Below, piece after piece: positions 9,262-19,477 of a DNA stretch of 64,000 nt. The notes under the pieces were generated by a model. The model made no database searches. It saw only the letters and a list, made by a program, of their open reading frames with translations, and was not told where the DNA came from. The stretch comes from Pseudomonadota bacterium (lineage in GTDB: Bacteria; Pseudomonadota; Alphaproteobacteria; Sphingomonadales; Sphingomonadaceae), in NCBI GenBank assembly GCA_029779535.1, contig JAKPAG010000125.1, positions 1-64,000 of the forward strand, read 5' to 3'. Position 1 is the first letter of the stretch; each line of letters opens with the position of its first letter. The position numbers and the translations under genes were made by a program.

Positions 9262-9310
9262 CCAATTGCGCCTCTACGGCGCGGGGGGCGCAGTGGCAAG
9301 TCGGGGCGAT

Positions 9311-9766
9311 TCAGTTGAGCTCGTCCGGCGGAGCGACCGGGAACGGCAGGGGCAGTACTGGCACCCCTTCCTCAAGCAGTTCCCTGGCCTCCTGCAGGGT
9401 AGCCTGGCCGTGGACCGCTTCGTGCTCGCGCTCGCCGTAATGCATTTCGCGGCTGACATCGGCAAAGCGTTCACCGACCCAGCGCGACTGCTTGAGCGCC
9501 TCGGCCTGGACCTGCGCAAGCTTGCCCAGCATTTCCACCGCTTCGGGCGGCAGCTTGCCCGCCGCCATCGGCCTGGCGGGCTCTGCCCGCTGGTTGCCCT
9601 TGCGCGGCACGGCGGGCGCCATCGGCGCCTTGATCACCTGCGCGCTGCCGCATTGCGGGCAGCACACCAACCCGCGCTGCTGCTGCCCGGAAAAATCCTC
9701 GGAACTGGCGAACCAGCCTTCGAACCGATGCCCCAAAGGCTCGCACTGCAAGTCGAATACGATCAT
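9311..9766 (-). CDS. DUF1178 family protein
   Basis: This 151-residue protein starts MIVFDLQCEPLGHRFEGWF with SSEDF following. It has a CPQCGS pair that together with Cys8 and nearby residues resembles a zinc-ribbon, then a Pro/Ala-rich linker and an amphipathic C-terminal half. This is the DUF1178 pattern (family function unknown). ATG 9766 was chosen because it gives the family N-terminus; the open frame continues upstream only as a shadow of the hydrolase gene. It lies 8 bp after the nitrilase-family stop and is probably co-transcribed with grxC and that hydrolase. Confidence 0.8.
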   Translation of the reverse strand: MIVFDLQCEPLGHRFEGWFASSEDFSGQQQRGLVCCPQCGSAQVIKAPMAPAVPRKGNQRAEPARPMAAGKLPPEAVEMLGKLAQVQAEALKQSRWVGERFADVSREMHYGEREHEAVHGQATLQEARELLEEGVPVLPLPFPVAPPDELN

Positions 9767-9774
9767 GGCAGGCG

Positions 9775-10590
9775 CTATCTGGGGATTTCCCGCCTGTTGG
9801 CAAGACTGGGCAGCTGCGCCCGTACTTCGGCGATGCGTGCCGGGTCCAGTTCGGCAAAGCCCAGCCCGGCCTGCTCCCCGCCCAGGTCCAGAAGCACCTC
9901 GCCCCACGGATCGATCACCAGGCTGTGGCCATAGGTTTCGCGCCCGTCCTGATGCTTGCCGACCTGCGCGGCGCAAACGACATAGGCGCTCGCCTCGATC
10001 GCGCGGGCGCGTTGCAGGACGTGCCAGTGCGCCGCGCCGGTTGGCACGGTGAAGGCGGCGGGGATCGAGATCACATCGCACCTGGCCCGCCCCAGCGCCT
10101 CGAACAGCGCGGGAAACCGCAGGTCATAGCAGATCGCCAGGCCCAGGCGCCCGGCCGGGGTTTCTACCGTCACCAGTTCCTCCCCGGGGGCATAGGCATT
10201 GGATTCGCGCCAGCTTTCGCCAGTCGCCAGGTCCACGTCGAACATGTGGATCTTGTCATACCGCGCGGCGATTTCGCCGCTTGAATCGACCACGAGGCAG
10301 CGATTGGCCCAGCGCCCATCATCACGCAGCACCGGAATACTGCCCAGCACCACCCAGATGCCTGCGCGCGCGGCGGCATCGCGCACTTGCGCCAGCACCA
10401 CGTTCTGCGCCTCGGGCACCACGTGGGTGCTGGCCCGCGCCCGGTCGCGGTCAACCAGACCGGCCATTTCGGGCGTGAACAGCATCTGTGCCCCGCCCAT
10501 CGCCGCGCCGCCCACTGCCCCGACGATCGCCTGGGCATTGTCTTCAGGGTCGATCCCTGAAGTCATCTGGAACAGGGCAATCCGGGCCAT
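9775..10590 (-). CDS. Carbon-nitrogen hydrolase (nitrilase superfamily)
   Basis: This 271-residue protein carries the nitrilase-superfamily catalytic triad: Glu41 (LFTPEMAGL), Lys113 (ARYDKIHMFD) and Cys154 (AICYDLRFP). The sequence GRETYGHSLVIDPWGEV near the C-terminus is also typical. It most resembles the Nit1/Nit2 branch (omega-amidase or deaminated-glutathione amidase), cytoplasmic enzymes that hydrolyse amides of keto acids. The exact substrate cannot be read from the sequence. Its start at 10590 lies 1 bp after the grxC stop. The adjacency to a glutaredoxin gene fits a role in glutathione repair, which is inference. Confidence 0.88.
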   Translation of the reverse strand: MARIALFQMTSGIDPEDNAQAIVGAVGGAAMGGAQMLFTPEMAGLVDRDRARASTHVVPEAQNVVLAQVRDAAARAGIWVVLGSIPVLRDDGRWANRCLVVDSSGEIAARYDKIHMFDVDLATGESWRESNAYAPGEELVTVETPAGRLGLAICYDLRFPALFEALGRARCDVISIPAAFTVPTGAAHWHVLQRARAIEASAYVVCAAQVGKHQDGRETYGHSLVIDPWGEVLLDLGGEQAGLGFAELDPARIAEVRAQLPSLANRREIPR

Positions 10591-10591
10591 G

Positions 10592-10855
10592 TCAGCGCCC
10601 GAGCAGCGGATCGAGCTTGCCGGCCGCATCCAGCGCGTGAAGATCGTCGCAGCCGCCCACGGCCTGGTCGTCGATCAGGATCTGCGGCACGGTCATCGCG
10701 CCGGGCACGCGCTCCTGCATTTCAGCCTTCTTCGGACCGCCCAGGGTGATGTCATATTCATCATACTTCACCCCCTTGGCGTCGAGCAGGGCCTTGGCCC
10801 GCACGCAATAGGGGCAGCCCCACTTGGTATAGATTTCGACCTTCGGCGCGCTCAT
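10592..10855 (-). CDS. grxC: Glutaredoxin 3
   Basis: This 87-residue protein has the dithiol active site CPYC at residues 14-17 (YTKWGCPYCVRAK), the cis-Pro segment TVPQILI and the GG-C/D-DL motif (VGGCDDLHALD) that binds glutathione. These are standard for GrxC-type glutaredoxins, which reduce disulfides with glutathione in the cytoplasm. The length is normal. It appears to be the first gene of a grxC, hydrolase, DUF1178 operon, and is divergent from the hsp20 gene with about 160 bp between. Confidence 0.93.
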   Translation of the reverse strand: MSAPKVEIYTKWGCPYCVRAKALLDAKGVKYDEYDITLGGPKKAEMQERVPGAMTVPQILIDDQAVGGCDDLHALDAAGKLDPLLGR

Positions 10856-10885
10856 GCAAATTCCTTTCCGGCAGGTCCCCACCCC

Positions 10886-10913
10886 CTTGAAACGATGCCG
10901 GGCTACCATATCT
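10886..10913 (+). promoter_or_regulatory. Probable RpoH (sigma-32) heat-shock promoter
   Basis: CTTGAAA at 10886-10892 and CATATCT at 10907-10913 are separated so that CTTG and CATATCT are 17 bases apart. The alphaproteobacterial RpoH consensus is CTTG-N17/18-CYTATNT, so there is one mismatch in the -10 element. Transcription would begin about 10919, some 98 bases before the hsp20 start. Confidence 0.65.
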
Positions 10914-10918
10914 CTGCC

Positions 10919-11016
10919 GTGGTGTCATGGTCCCGAGCGGGCATGGCACCACAGCGGGAACGCCGACTGCGGGTTCCCGAAAGACGTCAATTTCGCTCAA
11001 GTACGAGGATTTTGCC
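10919..11016 (+). promoter_or_regulatory. ROSE-like RNA thermometer leader of hsp20
   Basis: The predicted 5' leader folds into consecutive hairpins. Hairpin 1 is 10919-10952, with 11-bp arms GTGGTGTCATG and CATGGCACCAC and one U-G pair. Hairpin 2 is 10955-10979, with arms CGGGAAC and GTTCCCG. Close to the start codon, TCGCT (10993-10997) matches the ROSE motif UYGCU and lies opposite the Shine-Dalgarno AGGA (11006-11009). In known ROSE elements this pairing, including a G-G pair, masks the ribosome site at low temperature. The architecture and the downstream small heat-shock gene both fit. Function is inferred from the sequence. Confidence 0.65.
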
Positions 11017-11487
11017 ATGAACCGTTTCGATTTTACCCCCTATCGCCGCACCATGGTTGGCTTTGACCGGTTGTTTGACCTGCTGGAGAACCACAACCGC
11101 CTGAACAGCGGCGACAATTACCCCCCCTTCAACATCGAGCGCCGCGGCGAGGATGCCTATCGCATCACTCTGGCGGTGGCCGGGTTCAAGCCCGCCGATA
11201 TCGAGATTACGGCCCAGCAGAACCTGCTGGTGGTCCAGGGCAAGAAGGGCGATGAATCGCCGGCAGGCCAGTACCTGCATGTCGGCATCGCCCAGCGCGG
11301 GTTCGAACGCCGCTTCGAGTTGGCCGACTATGTCCGGGTCGATAACGCCAACCTCGAAGACGGGCTGCTCAGCATCGACCTGGTGCGTGAAGTGCCCGAG
11401 GCCATGAAGCCCAAGAAGATCCCGGTCGGCACGCAGAAGTCGCTGACCGTGGTGGCATCCGACAAGGACGCCAGCGAAGCGGCCTGA
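11017..11487 (+). CDS. Hsp20/alpha-crystallin family small heat-shock protein
   Basis: This 156-residue protein of the IbpA/HspA type starts MNRFDFTPYRRTMVGFDRLF. An alpha-crystallin domain spans about residues 35-130 (PPFNIERRGEDAYRITLAV, GFKPADIEI, LLVVQGKK, RGFERRFELADYV, NLEDGLLSIDL). A C-terminal I-x-V/I-type anchoring motif is seen at KKIPVG. It is an ATP-independent holdase in the cytoplasm that forms oligomers. The start at 11017 is set by AGGA at 11006-11009. An in-frame ATG at 10927 lies in the structured leader and is rejected. The upstream region carries a heat-shock promoter and ROSE-like leader. Confidence 0.93.
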   Translation: MNRFDFTPYRRTMVGFDRLFDLLENHNRLNSGDNYPPFNIERRGEDAYRITLAVAGFKPADIEITAQQNLLVVQGKKGDESPAGQYLHVGIAQRGFERRFELADYVRVDNANLEDGLLSIDLVREVPEAMKPKKIPVGTQKSLTVVASDKDASEAA

Positions 11488-11516
11488 CGCCGTTCATCCA
11501 GGTCTTGAGATAATTC

Positions 11517-11544
11517 GGGGGTGAGGCCCAAAGGCCCCACCCCC
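11517..11544 (+). terminator. Hairpin terminator after hsp20
   Basis: Arms of 12 bases (GGGGGTGAGGCC and GGCCCCACCCCC, one mismatch) surround a CAAA loop 29 bp after the hsp20 stop. It is GC-rich but followed only by a short TTT, so it is a probable terminator. Confidence 0.6.
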
Positions 11545-11945
11545 ACGGTGTTTGCACACCGCCTCGTCGGCGGATTGATCGTTCGGGTCGCAGAAGACGA
11601 TCAGCGCTCGACAAGCACGTTGGACTGCATCACTGCCGTCCGAAATTCCAGTCCCGATTGTCATAGCAATCAGGAAGCAACCCGCAACGGGTTCGGTTAC
11701 GATCAGGTAACCAAAGACTGCGTCCATCCCTTCCTGGCCAGCCAAGGCAAAACCCACGTCGAAGCAGGGGCTCCCATCGCTGCAACAATCGCCATTTCGA
11801 CCCGGACGTTCGCCTTGATGCGAATCGCTTTCAGTAACGCGTCGCTATTGGATTGCAGGCCCCGATGGCAAGCCAATCTTGCTGAAAATGCCAAGATTCC
11901 GCCGTAAACGGCCCCTTCCGGCAATCCGCCCCAATCCGCAAACGT
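11545..11945. other. Intergenic stretch without a supported gene
   Basis: About 400 bp separate the hsp20 terminator from the pyrG stop. Small open frames exist on both strands but none has a convincing start or family signature. On the minus strand, the frame at 11703-11924 includes LLKAIRIKANVRVEMAIV, which weakly recalls the start of GlcG/DUF336 (haem-degrading-like) proteins, and would need a frameshift to continue. A decayed gene is possible. I see no repeat or RNA gene here. Confidence 0.4.
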
Positions 11946-13592
<1,647 letters not shown>

Positions 13593-13718
13593 TTAATCGG
13601 TTAAACGGGATTCAGGCAAGCGCCGCCTGCCGCAATCCACAGTTGGAACGTGCTGCAATGCGCCGCGACCGCGCGGAGCCAGGGCGGCCCCACGCGGCAA
13701 ACGCGGCAATTGCGCTGC

Positions 13719-14081
13719 TTATTGCTTGGTCGCGCCGCCCAGCGGATCAACCGGCGCGGTGGGCGCCGCGGCCGGCGCTTCAGCCGGGACCGCCGGCGCC
13801 GAGGCCGGAGCCTGGGTGCGCTGCAGGCTGGTGTCGATCGAGCGGCCCGAGGTGGTCCGCACCGCCAACACCGCCAAGACGATGCTGAGCACGACGAACA
13901 CCGTGGCCAGGATCGCGGTCGAGCGGGAGAGGAAATCGGCCGCGCCGCGCGCCGACATCAGCCCGGTGGGGCTGCCACCAACGCCCAGGCCGCCGCCTTC
14001 CGACTTCTGCATCAGGATGACGGTCACCAGCAGGGCGGCGACAATCGCCTGGACGACAGTGATGAAAATGAACAGCGACAT
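13719..14081 (-). CDS. secG: Preprotein translocase subunit SecG
   Basis: This 120-residue protein has two transmembrane helices (about residues 3-22 and 53-73) around the conserved loop QKSEGGGLGVGG with ADFLSRST following, which is diagnostic for SecG. The C-terminal 40 residues form an Ala/Pro-rich tail, common in alphaproteobacteria. It is the accessory subunit of the SecYEG channel in the inner membrane. The gene lies between tpiA and pyrG, a familiar tpiA-secG-pyrG order. Confidence 0.95.
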   Translation of the reverse strand: MSLFIFITVVQAIVAALLVTVILMQKSEGGGLGVGGSPTGLMSARGAADFLSRSTAILATVFVVLSIVLAVLAVRTTSGRSIDTSLQRTQAPASAPAVPAEAPAAAPTAPVDPLGGATKQ

Positions 14082-14165
14082 GGCCTATCCGCATGAAACG
14101 ACAATTGCCGCGCATCTAGGCGCGGTTGGCGGCAAGCGCAAGGTTTGCCGCCCGAAACCCCGCGA

Positions 14166-14921
14166 TCAATCGACCGCCGGGCCTGCCGCCGCGACGATCT
14201 GGAGGAAGCTGTCCGCCGTCAGGCTGGCGCCGCCGACCAGCGCGCCCCCGACATCGGGCACGCCCAGCAGTTCCACCGCGTTGCCCGCGTTGACCGAACC
14301 GCCGTAAAGGATCCGCACCGCCGCGCCCGCATCGCCATAGATCTCGACCAGCTTGGCGCGGATCGCGGCATGCATCGCCGCGACATCCTCGACCGAAGGG
14401 ACCCGCCCCGTGCCGATCGCCCAGACCGGCTCGTAAGCCACGGTAACCCGCGCCGCATCGCCCTCGCCGCGCGGGAGCGAGCCGGCGAGCTGGCCGGTGA
14501 CGACCGCTTCGGCCTGGCCGGCATCGCGCTCACCCTCGGTTTCGCCGACGCAGACGATCACGTCCAGCCCGGCTGCCAGGGCCGCATCGGCCTTGTCCTT
14601 GACCACGGCATCGGTTTCGCCGTGCATCGCGCGGCGTTCGCTGTGGCCCAGGATGGTAAAGGTCGCCCCCGCGTCCTTCAGCATCGGCGCCGAAATCTCG
14701 CCAGTGAAAGCCCCGCTGGGCTTGGCGTGGCAATCCTGCCCGCCCACGAACAGCGCCTGGGCGGCTTCGGACATGGCGTGAACCAGCGTGAACGGCGGCG
14801 CGATGCCCACGCGCACGCCGGGGTGGCGCTGGGCCCCGCGGTCAATCGCCCGGGCCTCGGTCATGGCGGCGCGCAGGCCGTTCATTTTCCAGTTTCCGAC
14901 GATGTAGGGTCGGTGCGGCAT
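14166..14921 (-). CDS. tpiA: Triosephosphate isomerase
   Basis: This 251-residue TIM-barrel enzyme has all the catalytic residues: Lys12 in VGNWKMN, His93 in ILGHSERR and Glu164 in [11 protein letters not shown]. The phosphate-binding ends YGGSV and [10 protein letters not shown] are also present. It interconverts dihydroxyacetone phosphate and glyceraldehyde 3-phosphate in the cytoplasm. It is divergent from ppiD, with about 215 bp between the starts that must hold both promoters. It is probably co-transcribed with secG, 84 bp downstream. Confidence 0.98.
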   Translation of the reverse strand: MPHRPYIVGNWKMNGLRAAMTEARAIDRGAQRHPGVRVGIAPPFTLVHAMSEAAQALFVGGQDCHAKPSGAFTGEISAPMLKDAGATFTILGHSERRAMHGETDAVVKDKADAALAAGLDVIVCVGETEGERDAGQAEAVVTGQLAGSLPRGEGDAARVTVAYEPVWAIGTGRVPSVEDVAAMHAAIRAKLVEIYGDAGAAVRILYGGSVNAGNAVELLGVPDVGGALVGGASLTADSFLQIVAAAGPAVD

Positions 14922-15136
14922 GTTTTCCCCTGTCTGCTTTGGCTGAATGCGGACATCGCGTCCGTCGAATCCCGATTGCGCCTAGGGCACGGCGGCACGG
15001 GTTGTCAAAGCCCGGCATCAACCTTTGCGACAAGCCGTGGGAAGGCGCAGCAGCGCCATTGCGGGATGCGGAATTGCCGCCTAAAGCCGCGCGATGCGCC
15101 CGCAATCCGCGGGCAATCCTGTTTGGCGAAGGTGCA

Positions 15137-17074
15137 ATGCTGCAGTTTTTCCGCAATTTCTTTCAGTCCAAGTTGGGCGTGATCGTGACGCTCAGCTTCG
15201 TCGGCCTGATGGCGCTGGCCTTTGCCGGGGGCGACATCGCCTCGAGCGGGGCGTTCGGCGGCGTGGCCGGGGGTGACCGGGTGGCCAAGGTCGGCAGCGA
15301 CCGGGTCAGCACGTCTGAACTGGAGCGCGCGGCGACCCGCATGGTCGAGCAACTGCGCCAGGAAGATCCCAAGCTGACGATGAAGGACTTCCTCTCGCGC
15401 GGCGGGCTCGACCGGGTGCTGGGCCAGCTGGTCGACCTGGCGGCGCTGCGCAATTTCGGGGAAAACCACGGCATCTTCATCGGCGACCGGCTGATTGACA
15501 GCGAAATCGCCAAGATTCCTGACGTGAAGGGCCTCGACGGGAAGTTCAATGACCAGGCCTATCGCGGCTTCCTGGGCCAGCGCGGGCTGAGCGATGCGCA
15601 GTTCCGCGATCAGATCGCCGCTTCGCTGATGGCGCGCCAGCTGCTGACCAGCGCCGAACTGGGCGTGGCGGTGCCGACCGGCCTCAGCCAGCGCTATGCC
15701 GGGATCGTGCTGGAACGGCGCAGCGGGCAGATCGCCCTGCTGCCGTCCACCGCGTTCGCGCCCAAGGCTCCACCGAGCGACACCGATCTCGCCGCGTGGT
15801 ACAAGGCCAATCAGGCCAGCTATGAACGCCCCGAACGCCGCGTGATCCGCTATGCCACCTTCACCGATGCGGTGATCAAGGGCCTGGCCGCGCCGACCGA
15901 GGCCGAAATCGCCGCGCGCTACAATGCCAACAAGGCGCAGTACGCCGCCAGCGAGACCCGTAAGTTCAGCCAGCTGATCCTGCCGACCGAAGCCGCTGCC
16001 AAGGTGGTGGCCGCCGAAGTGGCCGGGGGCAAGACCCTGGAAGCATCTGCCGGCGCGAAGGGCTTGAGCGTTGCGACGCTTGACCAGCAGAGCCGCGAGC
16101 AGCTTTCCGGGCTGACCTCGGCGGCGATTACCGATGCGGCGTTCAAGGCCGGCAAGGGTGCGCTGGTCGGTCCGCTTAAGGCGCCGCTCGGCTGGGTGGT
16201 GCTGCGTGTCGATGCGATTGAAGGCAAGGCCGGCAAGACGCTGGACCAGGCCCGCGCTGAAATCGTCACCGCACTGACCACCGAAAAGCGCCGCGCCGCC
16301 CTGACCGACTATTCGGCGCGGATCGAGGAAGAATTCGACAATGGCGCCACCCTGGCCGACATCGCCAAGGAACTGGGCCTGACCCTGACTGAAACCGAGC
16401 CCCTGACCGCCGATGGGCAGGTGTTCGGCAAGCCGGGCGAAACAGCCCCGCCGGTCCTCGCCCGCGTGGTCCAGACCGCCTTCACCATGGAAAACGAAGG
16501 GCAGCCGCAGCTGGCCGAAGTGGAAGCGGGCAAGACCTTCGTGGTGTTCGACGCCGGCCAGATCATGGCCCCCGCCGCACCCTCACTGGCCGAGATCAAG
16601 GCCCAGGTGCAGACCGACTACATGCTGGCCAAGGGGGCCGAAGGCGCGCGCGAGGCGGCGAAAAAGATCGAGGCTGCGCTCAAGAAGGGGACTGACATGC
16701 AGGCCGCTGTGGCCGCGCTGGGTCTGACCCTGCCCCCGGTCGAAAAGATCGACCTGCCACGCCAACAGGTCCAGGCGATGGGCGAAAAGGCCCCGCCGCC
16801 GGTGGCGCTGATGTTTGCCGTGCCCAAGGGCGCGGTCAAGCTGATGGCCGCGCCGCAGCGCAAGGGCTGGTACGTGGTCAAGGTAACCGATGTGATCCCC
16901 GGCCAGATCGCCCCCAACGACCCCCGCATTGCCGAGGTCAAGGGCTCGTTCGTCGGCATCCTCGGCCAGGAATACTACCAGCAGCTGATCGCGGCGATGC
17001 GCAAGGACGTGGGCGTGAAGCGCAACGACAAGGCGATCAAGGCGGTCGAAACGCGCCTGCGCGGCGGCAACTGA
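15137..17074 (+). CDS. ppiD: SurA/PpiD-type peptidylprolyl isomerase
   Basis: This 645-residue periplasmic foldase is anchored by one N-terminal helix (MLQFFRNFFQSKLGVIVTLS, about residues 12-33). It has a SurA-N-like chaperone domain (DRVAKVGSDRVSTSELERA, then a helical region) and a parvulin-like rotamase region around residues 270-370, including KGALVGPLKAPLGWVVLRVD. The family helps newly secreted proteins fold at the inner membrane. The start at 15137 follows a GAAGGTG ribosome site and gives the signal anchor; the longer open frame upstream is not needed. trpE starts 4 bp after its stop. Conservation of the parvulin active site looks incomplete, as is common for PpiD. Confidence 0.88.
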   Translation: MLQFFRNFFQSKLGVIVTLSFVGLMALAFAGGDIASSGAFGGVAGGDRVAKVGSDRVSTSELERAATRMVEQLRQEDPKLTMKDFLSRGGLDRVLGQLVDLAALRNFGENHGIFIGDRLIDSEIAKIPDVKGLDGKFNDQAYRGFLGQRGLSDAQFRDQIAASLMARQLLTSAELGVAVPTGLSQRYAGIVLERRSGQIALLPSTAFAPKAPPSDTDLAAWYKANQASYERPERRVIRYATFTDAVIKGLAAPTEAEIAARYNANKAQYAASETRKFSQLILPTEAAAKVVAAEVAGGKTLEASAGAKGLSVATLDQQSREQLSGLTSAAITDAAFKAGKGALVGPLKAPLGWVVLRVDAIEGKAGKTLDQARAEIVTALTTEKRRAALTDYSARIEEEFDNGATLADIAKELGLTLTETEPLTADGQVFGKPGETAPPVLARVVQTAFTMENEGQPQLAEVEAGKTFVVFDAGQIMAPAAPSLAEIKAQVQTDYMLAKGAEGAREAAKKIEAALKKGTDMQAAVAALGLTLPPVEKIDLPRQQVQAMGEKAPPPVALMFAVPKGAVKLMAAPQRKGWYVVKVTDVIPGQIAPNDPRIAEVKGSFVGILGQEYYQQLIAAMRKDVGVKRNDKAIKAVETRLRGGN

Positions 17075-17078
17075 TCCG

Positions 17079-18596
17079 ATGATCGGCGCAGGAATCGAAA
17101 ACGCCGATGCGGCACGCGCGGCCCTGACCCAGGGCCACCCGGGCATTGTCTGGCGGCGGCTGATCGCCGATACGGAAACCCCGGTCGGCGCGGCGCTGAA
17201 GCTGATCGAGCCGGGTCGCGGCGACTTCCTGCTCGAATCGGTCGAGGGCGGCGAGGTGCGCGGGCGCTACAGCCTGCTTGGCCTCGATCCCGACCTGGTG
17301 TTCCGCGCCACTGGTCCGGCGGCCGAGATCAACCGCGCCTGGCGGCACGACAAGGACGCGTTCGCCCCCCTGCCCGGCGGCAGCCTGGCAGAACTGCGGG
17401 CGCTGGTCGAAACCTGCAAGATCGACGTCCCCGCTGCCCTGCCCCCGGTGCTTGCCTGCCTGGTCGGCTACTTCGGCTACGAAACCTATGGCCTGGTCGA
17501 AAAGCTGCCCCGCCCGCCGCAAAGCGGGCTGGAACTGCCCGACATGCTGTTCGTCCGTCCGACGCTGATCCTTGTGTTCGACCGGCTGAGCGACGAGCTG
17601 TACTGCGTCGCGCCGCTGTGGCCGGGCGAAGGCGGTGCCGACCAGGCGCTGGCCGCTGCCGGTGACCGGATCGACGCCGCGCTGCGCCGCCTTGCCGCAC
17701 CGGCAAGCGAGCCCGCGCTGGATGCCAGTCTGCCCGAGCCGGTGCTGACACCGACCCTGCCAGTCGGCGCCTATGGCCAGATGGTCGGCAAGGCGAAGGA
17801 ATATATCGAGGCGGGCGACATCTTCCAGGTAGTGCTGGCCCAGCGCTTTACCTGCCCGTTCCCGCTGCCACCGCTAGCGCTGTACCGGGCGCTGCGCCGG
17901 GTGAACCCCTCGCCGTTCCTCTATTTCCTCGATTTCCCGGGTTTTGCCCTGACCGGGTCCAGCCCTGAAATCCTGGTCCGGGTGCGCGACGGGGAAGTGA
18001 CCATCCGTCCGATCGCCGGCACCCGCCCGCGCGGAAAGACCGCCGACGAGGACCGCGCCAACGAGATCAGCCTGCTGGCCGATCCCAAGGAACGCGCCGA
18101 ACACCTGATGCTGCTCGACCTTGGCCGCAACGATGTGGGCCGGGTGGCGCAGGCCGGCACTGTCAAGGTCACCGAAAGCTATACGATCGAGCGCTACAGC
18201 CACGTGATGCACATCGTGTCGAACGTGGTCGGCCAGCTGGACGCGGCGCATCACGACGCGATCGACGCGGTCTTTGCGGGGTTCCCCGCCGGCACCGTCA
18301 GCGGCGCACCCAAGGTCCGCGCCTGCGAGATCATTGCCGAGCTGGAACCCGAAACGCGCGGCGCCTATGCCGGCGGGGTCGGCTATTTCGCACCGGACGG
18401 CAACCTCGACAGCTGCATCGTGCTGCGCACCGGGGTGGTCAAGGACGGCATGTTGCATGTCCAGGCCGGAGCGGGCATCGTCGCCGACAGCGACCCGGCT
18501 TATGAACAGCGCGAATGCGAGGCCAAGGCCGGAGCGCTGATCGCGGCGGCGCGCGAAGCGGTCCGCGTGGCCGGACTGGCCGGGTTCGGACAATAG
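17079..18596 (+). CDS. trpE: Anthranilate synthase component I
   Basis: This 505-residue protein has the chorismate-binding fold of TrpE: RYSLLGLDPDLVF at the N-terminus (the tryptophan feedback region is in this domain) and the catalytic C-terminal domain with KAKEYIEAGDIFQVVLAQR. Further matches are LTGSSPEILVRV, RPIAGTRPRGKT, LLDLGRNDVGRVA, YSHVMHIVSNV, GTVSGAPKVRA and YAGGVGYF. With TrpG it makes anthranilate from chorismate and glutamine, the first step of tryptophan synthesis. It is separated from trpG by two genes (a broken SDR and an exported hydrolase). It begins 4 bp after ppiD. Confidence 0.97.
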   Translation: MIGAGIENADAARAALTQGHPGIVWRRLIADTETPVGAALKLIEPGRGDFLLESVEGGEVRGRYSLLGLDPDLVFRATGPAAEINRAWRHDKDAFAPLPGGSLAELRALVETCKIDVPAALPPVLACLVGYFGYETYGLVEKLPRPPQSGLELPDMLFVRPTLILVFDRLSDELYCVAPLWPGEGGADQALAAAGDRIDAALRRLAAPASEPALDASLPEPVLTPTLPVGAYGQMVGKAKEYIEAGDIFQVVLAQRFTCPFPLPPLALYRALRRVNPSPFLYFLDFPGFALTGSSPEILVRVRDGEVTIRPIAGTRPRGKTADEDRANEISLLADPKERAEHLMLLDLGRNDVGRVAQAGTVKVTESYTIERYSHVMHIVSNVVGQLDAAHHDAIDAVFAGFPAGTVSGAPKVRACEIIAELEPETRGAYAGGVGYFAPDGNLDSCIVLRTGVVKDGMLHVQAGAGIVADSDPAYEQRECEAKAGALIAAAREAVRVAGLAGFGQ

Positions 18597-18607
18597 GGAG
18601 AAGCTCG

Positions 18608-19465
18608 ATGGCAGACAGGCAACTCGCGCTGGTAACGGGATGTTAGACCGGCGTGGGGCTGCACACTGCCGTGCGGCTGGCCGAAGCGGGCTGGCAGGTC
18701 GTCGCCACGATGCGCGACACCGGCAAGAGCGCGGCCCTGCTTGAGGAAGCCGCGAAGGCCGGCGTTTCGGTTGAGGTCTTACCGCTCGACGTGACCGAGC
18801 AGGCCTCGATCGACGCGGCGGTGACCGATGTCCTGTCGCGGCACGGGCGGATCGACCTGCTGGTCAACAATGCCGGCGCCGGGTTCCTGGGCAGTGTCGA
18901 GAATACCGGCGATGCCGACCTGCGCTGGACGATGGAAGTGAACTTCTTCGGTGTGTGGAACATGACCCGCGCCGTGATCCCGCACATGCGCAAACGTGGC
19001 AGCGGCCGGATCATCAGCGTCACCAGCGTAGGCGGCCTGCTCGGCCAGCCCTTCAACGAAGCCTATTGCGCCGCCAAGTTCGCGGTCGAAGGCATGATGG
19101 AAGGATTTGCCCCGCTCGCCCGGCAGATGGGGATCAAGGTCAGCCTGGTCGAACCCGGCCCGATCAACACCGAATTCGTCGCCACCGTGCGCAGCAGTTC
19201 CGCCGAGGCAATCGCCGGGATGGGCGAACCCTATGCAGCGATGGTGGCCAATTACATGGGCGCGACCGGCAATGTCTTTGCCAAATACGGCCAAAGCGGC
19301 GACGACATTGCCCAGATCATCGCGGACCTCGCCGGGCAGGACAAGCCGCCGTTCCGCACCATCACGTCGGATTTCGCCAAGGCGATGGTCAAACCCAAGG
19401 TGGTCGACGAAACCGGCAACAACGTGGTCGACCTGTTCGCCGCCCGCCTATCCCCCCAGGCCTGA
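18608..19465 (+). pseudogene. Short-chain dehydrogenase with in-frame amber codon
   Basis: A strong ribosome site (AGGGAGAAG) precedes ATG 18608, and the frame reads MADRQLALVTGC, then TAG at 18644-18646, then TGVGLHTAVRLAEAG and a complete SDR. The stop falls inside the NAD(P)-binding motif TG-x-x-x-G-x-G, where a Ser (TCG) is expected, so one base change explains it. The rest is intact: LLVNNAGAGF, the catalytic Tyr/Lys in EAYCAAKFAVEG, and the VEPGPINTEF motif. A GTG at 18653 could restart translation but would lose the first strand and the glycine motif. It is either a recent pseudogene or a sequencing error. It is placed between trpE and an exported hydrolase. Confidence 0.8.
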
Positions 19466-19477
19466 AGGAAGGAAACA

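Noticed and set aside
10927..11016. Upstream in-frame start for hsp20 (30 more residues)
   Set aside because: The extra residues lie in the structured leader; AGGA is placed for ATG 11017, and the family begins there.
11521..11907. Plus-strand open frame of 128 codons after hsp20
   Set aside because: It starts inside the terminator hairpin, has no ribosome site and no recognisable motif.
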